A stretch of DNA of 64,000 nt from Rhodococcus jostii RHA1 (GCF_000014565.1 NC_008269.1:372001-436000), one strand, 5' to 3'. Shown: positions 17,970-27,182, counted from the first letter of the stretch. The notes: generated by a model from the letters alone, not told the origin. Numbers and translations: made by a program.

Positions 17970-18319
17970 CCGAACCCGACGGGCCCACCGTGCCCGCTGA
18001 GGACGATGTCACCGCCCGGGACGACACGACCGTCGACGAGGTCAACGTCGGCAGCACCGACCCCCAGGTGACCGAACAGCCCGAGGTCACCATCCGGCGC
18101 CTCGACGAACGCCAGGAGGACACCCGTAAGGCCCTGGCGATCGGCCTGTCCGTGGCCACCTTCCTCGTCGGCCTGATCTACCTGCTGGTGCCGCTGTGGG
18201 CCGGCACCGACAAGTGGGATCGCGCCAGCAGCCCATTCCAGGTGGTCTTCACCGCGATGGTGGGCCTGACCGGCAGCGCAATCGGCTACTACTTCTCCTC
18301 GCGCAATCCCCCGTCGTAA
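17966..18319 (+). CDS. Two-helix membrane protein coupled to the RHH regulator, 117 aa
   Basis: An acidic N-terminal half (about 50 residues, then IRRLDERQEDTRKAL) precedes two transmembrane helices near residues 56-76 (IGLSVATFLVGLIYLLVPLW) and 87-110 (VVFTAMVGLTGSAIGYYF). Size and topology would suit a holin-like protein or a membrane effector controlled by the upstream regulator; both are inference. The gene lies about 350 nt upstream of an M15-type lysin, which makes the holin idea worth testing. Confidence 0.65.
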   Translation: MTEPDGPTVPAEDDVTARDDTTVDEVNVGSTDPQVTEQPEVTIRRLDERQEDTRKALAIGLSVATFLVGLIYLLVPLWAGTDKWDRASSPFQVVFTAMVGLTGSAIGYYFSSRNPPS

Positions 18320-18664
18320 CCGATGGGGGAACACGGAGCAGCCCCGCGCCGGGGTCCCGTCCCCATCGACCTCGATCCCCCTGCTCACTGCTACGCCGAC
18401 CCTCAGAGGCGTTCCACAGCACCGCGGTCATCCGGCTCGGTCCGCCGGGGCAACGCGCCGGCCGACCGGGCCCCGGGGAACGCGTACGGCACGCCTCGCG
18501 AAATTTTCCCGGCTCGGGCGTCACACTGAAGCTCAAGAGAACCGGGCGGGGCGTTGGTGTCGGTATGTGGTCCTATCGTCCGGGATGCACGAAGCGACAC
18601 ACAGCCGCGGCGGGAAGCGGAAGCAGTGCAGCCAGGACCGTGGTGACGACGGAGGGTGAGCGCG

Positions 18665-20182
18665 ATGGGATTTCGCAGCTACAAGGGGAACACAATCTCC
18701 GAGAACGGCTGGCGCATCTGCGATACCGGCGAAATCGTCAAGCCGCTGGTGCCCGGCACCGACAACGTGCGGCCGGAGGTGCGCCGGGGCGCGGCGGCGA
18801 CGATCCTGATTGCCTGGGCGGCGCTCTGGCACCGGCGGGTCTGGCGAATCGACAGCTACCGGCCACGCGACTACTGGGGATTCAGCTGGGACAACGATAT
18901 AGCTAACAGCAACCACCTGAGCGGGACGGCCGTGGATCTCAACGCCACCCGTTTGCCCTGGAAGGTGCGGGCGTCGGTGAACATGCCGGCCGACAAGATC
19001 GCGGCGGTCCGCCAGATGCTCACCGAGTTCGAGGGCACGGTATTTTGGGGTGAGGACTGGGCCACCAAGGACCCGATGCACACCCAGATCAACCTCCCCG
19101 AGGGTGACACCCGCCTGGATGCCTTCGCGACCCGGCTCGAAAACGGCTACCTCTGGGTGTATGGGCCACCCGACCTGGACGCGTTCCCCCTCCCGGCGGG
19201 GTATTACTACGGTCCGCTCGACGGACCCGCCGAGTCGATCAGCGGCCTGTTCCCCACCGACCCGCAATCCTGGAAGGACGGCCTCAGGCGCTGGCAGAAA
19301 ACCTGTGGCATACCGGAAACCGGAATCTGGGACACCGGCACCGCCCGCGCGGCAACGGCGCTGCAGATCGCGAACGGATGGCCGGTGACCGGCTATGTGT
19401 TCGAGGGCGAATGGAATGTCGTGATCCGCCACGGGCAACGCCCGGATCTCGGCGGACCGGTCACCCCGCCGACACCGCCGGTGGTGCGCGGCAAGACCTG
19501 GGCGGATGTGTCGCAGTATCAGATCACCCCGGTCACCGACGCGTACCCGTACGACATCTTCTGTTTCCGGTCCAACAGCGGGAACATGCGCGATACGAAG
19601 TTCGCGGCGAACCACGACTGGGCGGTGCGTGCGTGTCAGGACGGCCGGCTGCGGTTCTTCATCGTGTACTGGTTCTTCCGGCCCGGTCAGGCGAACATCG
19701 ACTTGCTGATGCAGATGGTCACCGAGCAGGGCGGGCCGCATCCGCGGATGGTCGTCATGGCCGACGTCGAGGACGCGGCCGGGGCGATCACCGGGGACCA
19801 GTCGGCGGAGGTCAACGACGAGATCCGGCGGGCACGCGAATGGCTCGGCGAGCGGCGGGTGATCGGCTACTGGAACCCGGTGTCGAACGCGGACCTGTGG
19901 CGCACCCGCCCCCCAGGTCTCCGGTTGGTCACCCCCAGCTACGGCCGGGAGCCCGGCTCGCCGAAGATCAAGCCGGACGGCTATTTCGCGCACCAGTACA
20001 CCGACAACGGCCCGTGCCCACCGTTCGGCCGCTGCGACCTCAACTACACCCACCTGAGTACCGACGAACTCGACGCGATGCTCGGCCTGGGGCAAAGCCC
20101 CCCGCCCCCGGGTCCGGAACCGTTCCCGGTCGACGACGCGGCGCTGTGGGACTACATCGCCGGGGAGGTTCTCGGCCGATGA
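18665..20182 (+). CDS. Multi-domain lysin: M15 peptidase + peptidoglycan-binding + GH25-like domain, 505 aa
   Basis: Residues about 1-150 are an M15 (VanY/L-Ala-D-Glu) peptidase with zinc motifs SNHLSGTAVDLNA and DPMHTQINL. Residues about 200-265 are a peptidoglycan-binding type 1 domain (GLRRWQKTCGIPETGIWDTG). Residues about 275-480 resemble a GH25-like domain (TWADVSQYQ, FFIVYWFFRPGQ, MADVEDAAG). The layout resembles mycobacteriophage LysA. The ATG at 18665 is chosen because GGAGG lies 9 nt upstream; a GTG 9 nt earlier abuts that site. There is no signal peptide. It is 13 nt from the next gene, a DUF4185 protein. Confidence 0.85.
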   Translation: MGFRSYKGNTISENGWRICDTGEIVKPLVPGTDNVRPEVRRGAAATILIAWAALWHRRVWRIDSYRPRDYWGFSWDNDIANSNHLSGTAVDLNATRLPWKVRASVNMPADKIAAVRQMLTEFEGTVFWGEDWATKDPMHTQINLPEGDTRLDAFATRLENGYLWVYGPPDLDAFPLPAGYYYGPLDGPAESISGLFPTDPQSWKDGLRRWQKTCGIPETGIWDTGTARAATALQIANGWPVTGYVFEGEWNVVIRHGQRPDLGGPVTPPTPPVVRGKTWADVSQYQITPVTDAYPYDIFCFRSNSGNMRDTKFAANHDWAVRACQDGRLRFFIVYWFFRPGQANIDLLMQMVTEQGGPHPRMVVMADVEDAAGAITGDQSAEVNDEIRRAREWLGERRVIGYWNPVSNADLWRTRPPGLRLVTPSYGREPGSPKIKPDGYFAHQYTDNGPCPPFGRCDLNYTHLSTDELDAMLGLGQSPPPPGPEPFPVDDAALWDYIAGEVLGR

Positions 20183-20195
20183 CACTGGTGCGGTC

Positions 20196-21455
20196 ATGAA
20201 GATCAGGGATCTCACTCCGGTGCCGCAGTTCGGTGTCGGCGGGACCGACTTGGGCATCCCGGTCCGGGTGCCCACGGGCGAGATCGGATTCTTCTTCGGT
20301 GACACCTTCGCCGAGAACCGGGTCGGCGGCCCCGGCTGGCGCAGCCCGGTACTGCTCTACAGCCACACCCACGACCTCGATGACGGGGTGCGGTTTCACC
20401 GCGCCGCCGGGGGCAACCCCGCGAAACAGCTCTGGGACTACCCGCACAACAACCCGGAGTTCAGCACCGTACTGCCGACCGACGCGATCGTGATCGGCAG
20501 CCGAATCTACCTGCACGTCCTCGTGGTCCGGGGCCTGCCCGACACGCGGTGGACCGAGATCCAATACTCCGACGACAACGGCGAGACCTGGACCCACGGC
20601 GGACCCAAGGCCCGGTGGGAAGGATGGGAATTCGGCGGTCACCGCCGGATGCTGACCTGGGAACGCGGCGGGGACGGGTTCGTCTACGTGATGACCACCG
20701 GCGGCCTCGAACGTGACAAGAACGTGCTGCTGTTCCGCTGCCCCGAGGACCAGCTGCTGAACCGGGACTTCTACGAGCCCTGGGGATTCAGCCACGGCGC
20801 CTGGGCATGGGGCAATCCACCCACCCCGATCCTGCCGGTCGGCTCCAAGGTCGGGGAGCTGTGCCTGCGCCGAATGCAGAACAACTGGGTGCTCAGCTAC
20901 TTCAACGAAGCCGAATACAACATCACCATCCGCGTCGTCGGACAGATCACCGACAACTGGCACACCGCTCCGACGTTCCGGCCGGTGAGGGGACCGTCGG
21001 GGAATGGCGGCCCCGACGTCGTGACCCGCCTGTACGGCGGATATGTGCACCCGGACAGCACGTTCGACAACTTTCACATCATCGTGTCCGAATGGGCCGA
21101 ATCCGGATGGCCGTACCGGGCCATGCAATTTCGGGTACAGGTACAACCCGCAGTACCGATCGAGGAGGACGAACACATGAGTGCACGCGAAGTCGCCGCC
21201 GCGTTCCGGGACGACCACCCGGTCGCCCTCTACGACGGATCCGGCCGCAAGCTCGATCTGCGAGAGGCCATCGCCGAGATCTTATGGAAGGAGGTCACCA
21301 ACCTCGGTCTCGAAGGCCGCCCGGTGCCGGCGGACCGCAAGGACGATCAGTTCGGCCACATCCTGTCCACTCACGCCCTGGCCGAGCAGAACAACAAACT
21401 ACTCCGGGCACTGTGCGAGAAGGCGGGCATCGACGTCGACGAGGTCCTCACCTGA
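20196..21455 (+). CDS. DUF4185 (GH183-like) protein, candidate endo-D-arabinanase, 419 aa
   Basis: Residues 1-310 align throughout with the first domain of the 823-aa lysin (QFGVGGTDLGIPVRVPTG, GFFFGDTFAENR, WERGGDGFVYVMTTGG, PDVVTRLYGGYVHPDS). As I recall, DUF4185 members cleave D-arabinan of mycobacterial arabinogalactan. Residues about 327-419 are a helical domain not seen in the other copy (REVAAAFRDDHPVALYDGSG). There is no signal peptide. It sits directly after the M15 lysin, so the pair supplies peptidoglycan and arabinan cleavage from one transcript. Confidence 0.82.
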   Translation: MKIRDLTPVPQFGVGGTDLGIPVRVPTGEIGFFFGDTFAENRVGGPGWRSPVLLYSHTHDLDDGVRFHRAAGGNPAKQLWDYPHNNPEFSTVLPTDAIVIGSRIYLHVLVVRGLPDTRWTEIQYSDDNGETWTHGGPKARWEGWEFGGHRRMLTWERGGDGFVYVMTTGGLERDKNVLLFRCPEDQLLNRDFYEPWGFSHGAWAWGNPPTPILPVGSKVGELCLRRMQNNWVLSYFNEAEYNITIRVVGQITDNWHTAPTFRPVRGPSGNGGPDVVTRLYGGYVHPDSTFDNFHIIVSEWAESGWPYRAMQFRVQVQPAVPIEEDEHMSAREVAAAFRDDHPVALYDGSGRKLDLREAIAEILWKEVTNLGLEGRPVPADRKDDQFGHILSTHALAEQNNKLLRALCEKAGIDVDEVLT

Positions 21456-21700
21456 ACGGACCCAACCGCCTCACCCCCGTGGCCTACGCGGTCAACGAGT
21501 ACAAGTTCACCACGTCAGCGACAACCAGGCCGCGGCGGCGTGGTACGCCCACTCGAGACGGTGATGGTCCGTCACGACGTTCTGTTCGATGCAGCGAAAC
21601 AGCTATCAGGACTTGATGTTCGGATGTACGCACGCTACCGCGGGACGGACGCGGAGGCGATCATGAACCCGCTCGACAGAGCGGTAGCCGCGGCGGCGGC

Positions 21701-22012
21701 TCAGCGACCCGAATACAGCTCCCCGTTGGTGGCCGCGTACTTGGCATCGATCGGCCGGCGCTTGAGTTTCATGGTGGGGGTCAGTTCGTCGCCGGACGGC
21801 TCCCAGATGTTCGGCAGCACCGAGTGCCGCTTGATCTGCTCGACCCGGGACAACTTCGCGTTCGCGGCCTGCACCGCCTCCTCGACGGCGGCGAGCACGA
21901 CCGGATCCCGTGCGAGTTCCTCGTGCGTCTGCGCGGTCAGCCCGTGGCGCTCGGCGAACGCGGCGAGACCGTCGGGGTCGAGCGCGAGCAGCGCCACGTT
22001 GTACGTTCGACA
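21701..22012 (-). pseudogene. C-terminal fragment of a long-chain acyl-CoA synthetase
   Basis: Reading VALLALDPDGLAAFAERHGL then LSRVEQIKRHSVLPNIW, GDELTPTMKLKRRPI and a terminal ELYSGR matches the last ~100 residues of FadD-type AMP-forming ligases, including the Lys of LTPTMKLKRR. The ATP-binding core is absent and the frame is lost at about 22012. This is a truncated remnant, not an independent enzyme. Confidence 0.8.
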
Positions 22013-22262
22013 ACGCCGCCGCGGTTCGGAGCAAGCTCGAACACCGACACGAGCACTGACCGCATGGACGAACCGGCTCCGACCGGCGCCCCAAACAACG
22101 AAAACGACAACGCCGGAATATGGAGCCGAACCGGCGCCACACGATCCCCCTCACCGCCCCGAAAAGGTTAACCACTGCACGCCAGACCCCGACGGCGTGG
22201 CGCGGCGCCGGACCCTCTTGGGTGGCGGTCAGAACGCCCGATGCATGAGGAAAAGATCAGCC

Positions 22263-22536
22263 ATAGCCACCGACTACGACGCCCCAAGAGTCACCGAATC
22301 CGGACTAGACGGGCACCTCCCTCGAGCAGCTCACCGCCCGCCGCAAAGACACCCAATCCTCGGTCGTGGACGTCGAAGACAGAGTCACCGCCGAGTCCTT
22401 CGAACTGTACGGCGCCGACCGTCCGGTGAGGAACTTGCCGTCCGCGTCATCCCCGAACCTCACCAGTCGCTCCCTGCTCCGCCACCGCAGCCACCTCGCC
22501 GACGCCGCGCAACAGATCTGCCGGGACTGCGCCTGA
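22263..22536 (+). pseudogene. DUF4193 protein, degenerate copy 1
   Basis: DUF4193 proteins are ~98-aa actinobacterial proteins of unknown function with a C-terminal zinc-ribbon-like region. Here the start codon reads ATA, then ATDYDAPRVTESG. After a frameshift comes SLEQLTARRKDTQSSVVDVE, then EELAVRV in yet another frame, then SHLADAAQQICRDCA and a stop. At least two indels and the start mutation inactivate it. A second broken copy lies at 60083-60370. Confidence 0.8.
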
Positions 22537-22622
22537 ACACGTCGGACCGACCAAGGACTCGGTCCGCATCGCACACCCTCGATCGCGCCGCCACGATCCC
22601 GCTCACGCCAGGGGGATGGTCT

Positions 22623-23051
22623 TCACACGCGGCCGAAGAGCTGCCGCACCCCGCCGTCCTCATCGACCGCATACAGCGTAATCCCCAACAGATCGAGAAT
22701 CCGTTGCGGTGCCCGCCCCGCGGCGTCCACCGATCGCGGCTCGTCCTGCACGACCAGCGCAAACGACACCGACTGATCCGCCTCGCTCGGCATCCGCCGC
22801 ACCAGCTGCCCGATGGCGGTATCGACGTCCAAATCCGGCGCGGCGCTCGCACCCTTGACCTCGGCGTAGAGCCGGCGGCCGGCCTTCTCGGCAACGATGT
22901 CCACGACATCCGTGTCGGCAAGCACCGTCCAGCCCTGAGACGACAACCACCCCGCGAAGTCCCGGGCCACCCGCGCCTCCTCACCTGCCGTACCGCCACG
23001 GTAAGGCAGAAACGTCAGTTCAGGCCGGTTTCCGCGCGACACGGACCCCAC
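22623..23051 (-). CDS. Small PD-(D/E)XK nuclease-like protein, 142 aa
   Basis: The core reads GWTVLADTDVVDIVAEKAG then RRLYAEVKGASAAP, giving the Asp...Glu-x-Lys pattern of restriction-endonuclease-like folds (D of VDIVA, E and K of YAEVKG). The remaining helices include LVRRMPSEADQSVSFALVVQ. At 142 aa it is a bare catalytic domain. The start is GTG at 23051 or 23042. No methylase, helicase or phage gene is adjacent, so it could be a repair or Holliday-junction type enzyme, a solitary restriction enzyme or a remnant of a larger system. Confidence 0.6.
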   Translation of the reverse strand: MGSVSRGNRPELTFLPYRGGTAGEEARVARDFAGWLSSQGWTVLADTDVVDIVAEKAGRRLYAEVKGASAAPDLDVDTAIGQLVRRMPSEADQSVSFALVVQDEPRSVDAAGRAPQRILDLLGITLYAVDEDGGVRQLFGRV

Positions 23052-23163
23052 GGTCGCGCGATACGACGCTCATCCCCCGAACCCGGTCCGGATCAAACCT
23101 GGAATCGCCTTGCTGCTAGTAGCATTCGTTCACAGGGGGACTCGGCCGCGCCGGGTCCGTGGG

Positions 23164-24357
23164 TCAGCACCGTGTCGGGGCGGGCTCACCCCGGAACCGT
23201 GCCGCGATGAACTCGTACGCATCCGGGAAGCCCACCACCGCGGTGGTCATGTGCTCGGAGATGTCATAGGGCACGAACGTCAGCGTCGCTCCCGCCGCGC
23301 AGTACCGGTGCGCCACCTCCGCCACCGAATCGAACGGGGTGAGCCCATCGAGCGTGCCGTGCCACATGTACACCGGCGCCGTGGGCACCCCCTCGAAATA
23401 GCGGAGACTGTTCTCCCGCAACACCTGACGCGCCGCCGAACTCGCCATCAGACTCCTCGACGCGGCCAACTGCCCGGCGTTGCGGAAAGCGCCGTGGAAC
23501 AGCAGGAACCGCCGGCACTCGTTGCTCATCCAGTCCCGCAACCACAGACCGGTCTCATTGAGTTGCGAGGACACCGGCAACCGATCCGGGTACTCCCGCT
23601 CGAGGCCGATCGCCGCCGCGAAGGCCAGCCCGAACCCCGGGTGCGGGTTGAACCCCAGCCCCTCGGCCATCTGCTCGAGATCCGCCGGCACCCCGCCCTG
23701 CACCACCGCCGCCAGCCTCAGCTCCGGGGCATAGGTCGGCGCGAGCGCCGCCGCCCACGCACTGGCCATTCCCCCACCCGAGTAACCGGCCAGGGCGACG
23801 GGACTGTTCGCCAGGCCCAGTTCGGTCACCCGCTGCACCGCACGGACACTGTCCAGGGTGATCATGCCGCCGAGCTTGGCCGCACCGTACGCACCGGTCG
23901 GGCCGAGGTGGTCGGGCACCGAGACCGCCCACCCCCGCTGCAGACCCAGCAACATTCCCGGCGATTCCTGCATCTCCAGGTTGAACAGCGCCCGCGAGGG
24001 CGCGCACTTGGTTCCCAACGAGTTCACGATCGCCTGATACGACACCAACGGCGGATTCGCCACACCCCGGGGCAGGAGCACCGTGGTGACCGCCAGAATC
24101 GGGTTGCCGGCCGAGTTCGTCGACCGGAACGCGACCTGCAACCCGTCGGAGTTGGCGTACATCCAGGTGTCGATCCGCCGCGTCCGCACCACATCACCCG
24201 GCGCCGTGGCCCCGAGATCGGCGGGAGCGAGGTAGAACGGGTCCGGGTCCGGCCACGGATACAGCGGTTCCGCGCTCGCCGGCACCGGAACCGCCATTGC
24301 GAGGAAGAGGACACCGAGCACCGCCGCCATCAAGACCCTGAAACCTCGCCGCACCAC
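23164..24357 (-). CDS. Secretory lipase (LIP family), 397 aa
   Basis: A Sec signal peptide (RGFRVLMAAVLGVLFLAMAV ending in ASA) precedes a mature domain typical of secretory triacylglycerol lipases: DVVRTRRIDTWMYANSDGLQ, the oxyanion/cap region PLVSYQAIVNSLG, nucleophile elbow GYSGGG, acid region HGTLDGLTPFDSV and a C-terminal His in ISEHM. It would hydrolyse esters or lipids outside the cell. The GTG at 24357 is chosen because AGGGAGCAGGAC lies just upstream and the signal peptide begins there. A second secreted lipase lies upstream in the same orientation. Confidence 0.85.
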   Translation of the reverse strand: MVRRGFRVLMAAVLGVLFLAMAVPVPASAEPLYPWPDPDPFYLAPADLGATAPGDVVRTRRIDTWMYANSDGLQVAFRSTNSAGNPILAVTTVLLPRGVANPPLVSYQAIVNSLGTKCAPSRALFNLEMQESPGMLLGLQRGWAVSVPDHLGPTGAYGAAKLGGMITLDSVRAVQRVTELGLANSPVALAGYSGGGMASAWAAALAPTYAPELRLAAVVQGGVPADLEQMAEGLGFNPHPGFGLAFAAAIGLEREYPDRLPVSSQLNETGLWLRDWMSNECRRFLLFHGAFRNAGQLAASRSLMASSAARQVLRENSLRYFEGVPTAPVYMWHGTLDGLTPFDSVAEVAHRYCAAGATLTFVPYDISEHMTTAVVGFPDAYEFIAARFRGEPAPTRC

Positions 24358-24578
24358 GTCCTGCTCCCTCTGCGCCCCCTCGTCAGGACACGGTGACTGT
24401 ATCCGCGCGGGCACCCACACCGTTACCGGCTCGATCCGCGGCGACCTCAGCGACAGGGCCTAGCGAACACCCGCGTGCAGGTCCGCATCCCGCTTCATGC
24501 CGGCGCTCACCAGCCGCGCCGCCGCGCCCGCCGTGGTGCCGTGGTGCCGCGACCCGTCAGACCGCGACGCCGCAGCCA

Positions 24579-25592
24579 TCAGAACTTCTCGGTGAGGATC
24601 ATCTCCAGTACCCCCGTGCCCGCCGGGACCACGGTGCACGGCGGTGCCGGCGCCTGTGCGGGATCGAGCACACTCATCACCAGTTGCAGGGTGTACTCGT
24701 CGTAGGGCATCCGGAAATGCCCGGACTGATTGGACGGGCAGAGATCCCCGATCATCAGGTTCGTCGCCGACCCGTCGCGCAACGCGATATTCGTCGCCGG
24801 CTGAATGACCTCGTCGAGCCACGAGCCGATCGTCGTGTACCGGGTCCCCGCAACGGTGTCTCCCACACCATTGAGGTCGTCGAGGAACGATGATCCCTGG
24901 GCCTGCTGCTCCAACGCGGGCGACACCAAGTCCGGGGGGATTGCCCTTCTCGCCCACTGCATGCCGCCGGGAATCTGCTCGAGGACCGGAACGAGACCGA
25001 ACAGGGTGCCCCCGTAGGTCGGTGAGGCAAGGCCGATCCACTGATCGACCACCGCCGCACCACCGAGCCGGTTGACGTAATAGCGGGCCACCGTCGCCCC
25101 TTGCGAGTAGCCGACGATATTGACCTCGGCGGCGGCGGTCGCGGCGCGGACGGCAGCCACGAACTGTGCCAGCTGGCCGGCGCTGACCGTCATGTCCTCG
25201 GTTCCGTAGTTGTCGCCCCCGGGCTCGCCGCCGTAATTGAGCGCGAACACGCAGTACCCCGCGGCGGCCAGTCGCGGACCGAGAGCTGCCCAGTCCGAGT
25301 ACGCGTTCGAGTCCGTGCCGTGCACCAGCACCACCGGCCTCGGATGGTCGTCGGTGGGGATACAGGTGAAGTCGTTGACGCCGGGCGGCACCGATCCCGG
25401 GTGCTGCCGCGCGTACCGGGCGGCATCGGGATGCTCGCTCTGGGCGGGACCGGCTCGGTCCGGGACCTGCCATACCGAGCTCGCCCCGGGTAGGTCCGGA
25501 ACCTCCTCCGCCGCCGCGACCGGCGCCCAAAGAAGGCCCGCGGCCAACCCGACACCCGCGGCCGCCCACCTCATCTGTCGATATGCCCGCAT
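24579..25592 (-). CDS. Secreted lipase class 2 (EstA/LipB-like), 337 aa
   Basis: Signal peptide MRAYRQMRWAAAGVGLAAGL ... APVAAAEE. The mature protein shows VVLVHGTDSNAYSDWAALGP, nucleophile elbow GYSQGATVARYYVNRLGG, TYGGTLFG and a C-terminal H in SGHFRMPYDE, typical of lipase class 2 enzymes of Rhodococcus, Mycobacterium and Streptomyces. It is an extracellular esterase/lipase. It lies 220 nt upstream of the LIP-family lipase on the same strand, so they may be co-expressed, though the gap allows a separate promoter. Confidence 0.85.
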   Translation of the reverse strand: MRAYRQMRWAAAGVGLAAGLLWAPVAAAEEVPDLPGASSVWQVPDRAGPAQSEHPDAARYARQHPGSVPPGVNDFTCIPTDDHPRPVVLVHGTDSNAYSDWAALGPRLAAAGYCVFALNYGGEPGGDNYGTEDMTVSAGQLAQFVAAVRAATAAAEVNIVGYSQGATVARYYVNRLGGAAVVDQWIGLASPTYGGTLFGLVPVLEQIPGGMQWARRAIPPDLVSPALEQQAQGSSFLDDLNGVGDTVAGTRYTTIGSWLDEVIQPATNIALRDGSATNLMIGDLCPSNQSGHFRMPYDEYTLQLVMSVLDPAQAPAPPCTVVPAGTGVLEMILTEKF

Positions 25593-25959
25593 CCTGCCGC
25601 TCCCTGCCCTGCCTCCACGGCCCGAACATTCGTGCCGACACCACTACCCGAGCACCCCGGAACCGGGTCGGCTCCGGGGACAGTGTGGAATACATTGAGC
25701 GCAAACGCTATTAGGTCAACCGTCCAGTTACGCTGGGTCGCATGCCATCCGGGAACACTCCAACAGTGCAACCATTGGCGCATCCGACGAGGCCATCCTG
25801 CGGGTTCGATCACTACCGCCCAGTAATGTGACGTATGCCACAGCTAGCGTTGCGGAGATGCCTTACCCTGCTGAGAAACACACACCCCATAAGGCTTCCC
25901 CAAGAATCGACACACAGAGTGAGTCGGAACCCGCGCCCACTCGATGAGGTGCGGTCGCC
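25593..25959. other. Divergent intergenic region
   Basis: 367 nt between the minus-strand lipase and a plus-strand small gene. It is less GC-rich than its surroundings around 25680-25730 and 25820-25920, as expected for promoters, but no clear motif or small gene was recognised. Confidence 0.35.
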
Positions 25960-26319
25960 ATGACCACAGAACAGCTGGTCCGCAACCCCATCGTCACGGG
26001 CCGGGTCACCGCCGATATCGCCAGCCAGTCGCCCCGAGACGTTGTCGCGGCAATGTTCTCGTTCGACCTCGACGACGGGAAGGTCGACCTCGACGCAGTC
26101 GAACGGATCCGAGAGCGCGAATTCGACGACTGGATTTCCGCCACCGCCCGGTCCGGCCTCTTCTCCCCGCAGGAGATCGAGGCCCTGGCCCGGTCATGGC
26201 ACGCCGACCCCCGGTCACTGTTCGAGGCGCTCCTCACCGACGCCGACGACATGACCCGCAAGCGCTACGAGATCGCCTGGGACTCGCTCGACGAGGCCGA
26301 CTCACTCGAATACGCCTGA
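25960..26319 (+). CDS. Hypothetical acidic protein, 119 aa
   Basis: The ATG is preceded by GAGGTG 7 nt upstream. The protein is acidic and largely helical (DDGKVDLDAVERIREREFDD; SPQEIEALARSWHADPRSLF) with no signal peptide, membrane helix or known domain. It forms a small plus-strand group with the next gene. No function can be assigned. Confidence 0.6.
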   Translation: MTTEQLVRNPIVTGRVTADIASQSPRDVVAAMFSFDLDDGKVDLDAVERIREREFDDWISATARSGLFSPQEIEALARSWHADPRSLFEALLTDADDMTRKRYEIAWDSLDEADSLEYA

Positions 26320-26420
26320 CGGTGGCGACAACCGACGATGGAACGCCTGATAGCCAACACACCCACCCACAATGAGCGACGAAAAACGTTGAGGTGAACG
26401 GCAAGGGAGGACGGAACCCG

Positions 26421-26642
26421 ATGACGAATGCGACCGTTCCAGAGCAGTTGCTGCACGCCGTGCAGGACCGCACCACCGAGATGCGCCGATGGTTGGAAAC
26501 CGACAACAACAGCGAAACGCTGATGGCGCACCTGCACGACGAGCCGGTCGACGCAGCGTGGCTGCGCACCTACCAACGCCTGGGCCGCGACCTCATGTCG
26601 GCCGTCGGAAACGCGCAGGAGCAGTTTCCGCGACGTCGATGA
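26421..26642 (+). CDS. Hypothetical small helical protein, 73 aa
   Basis: The ATG at 26421 is preferred over a GTG at 26394 because GGGAGGA lies about 9 nt upstream of it. The peptide is one or two helices (LLHAVQDRTTEMRRWLETDN; AAWLRTYQRLGRDLMSAVGN). It lies 101 nt after the 119-aa gene. The family is unknown. Confidence 0.5.
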   Translation: MTNATVPEQLLHAVQDRTTEMRRWLETDNNSETLMAHLHDEPVDAAWLRTYQRLGRDLMSAVGNAQEQFPRRR

Positions 26643-27182
26643 ACGCCGAACAGGACAATGCGGTCGAATGGGTACGAGCCACGCGCGCATCCTTCGAACC
26701 TTCACGCCCACCGAGCACACAGCGGTTTTCAGTCTTGGGTCGACCTGACACCTACCCCTTGGCAACGGCGGAGGCCTGAAGTCCCGTTCGTCGATCCTTC
26801 GGGTGTGGGGCGACTATTGCACGATCTCCGCAGTGTGGTGAAGTCCCCACTCCCGGCTTTCGCTGCTCCCGGAACTCGCGGGCCGGTCGTCGGTGGGACC
26901 TCCGATCTCGGGGCGCCGACATCCTTGTGCCTGAGTTCCCACATTTCTGGGGTGCGCACTGGGGACGACGTCGTGGGACCAGTACTTGTCGACGAAATCC
27001 GAAATCGGGGCTGCGGGTCATCTTCTACGAGCCCGGAAGCCTCGCAGAATAGGGGGCCACCCGGAACATCATGCGACGAACCTCCACATCGGGTATGCAT
27101 GTGCAGGGCGTCGTTCAACCCCATTCAGGACGGTTCACGACAGCCGTCCGGTCGATGATCTCATTACTAGAAGGGCAGGTGA
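26643..27182. other. 540 nt without a supported gene
   Basis: No frame here has both a ribosome site and a sensible translation. It includes the leader of the TetR gene, with GAAGGGCAGGTG before its start. I see no palindrome clear enough to call a butyrolactone-receptor operator. Confidence 0.4.

Noticed and set aside
17754..18319. Confident toxin-antitoxin call
   Set aside because: The order and coupling fit, but neither protein shows a recognised toxin or antitoxin family signature beyond the RHH-like fold.
18533..20305. 590-codon minus-strand frame
   Set aside because: Antisense shadow of the M15/GH25-like lysin; no ribosome site or recognisable motif.
6480..21455. Intact prophage
   Set aside because: Lysin-type genes are present, but no terminase, capsid, portal, tail, integrase or att site was found in the window.
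21540..23210. 556-codon plus-strand frame
   Set aside because: It runs across the antisense of the FadD fragment, through the DUF4193 remnant in mixed frames and across the antisense of the nuclease. No single protein sense is maintained.
23110..24396. 428-codon plus-strand frame
   Set aside because: Antisense of the LIP-family lipase, which has a signal peptide and catalytic motifs.
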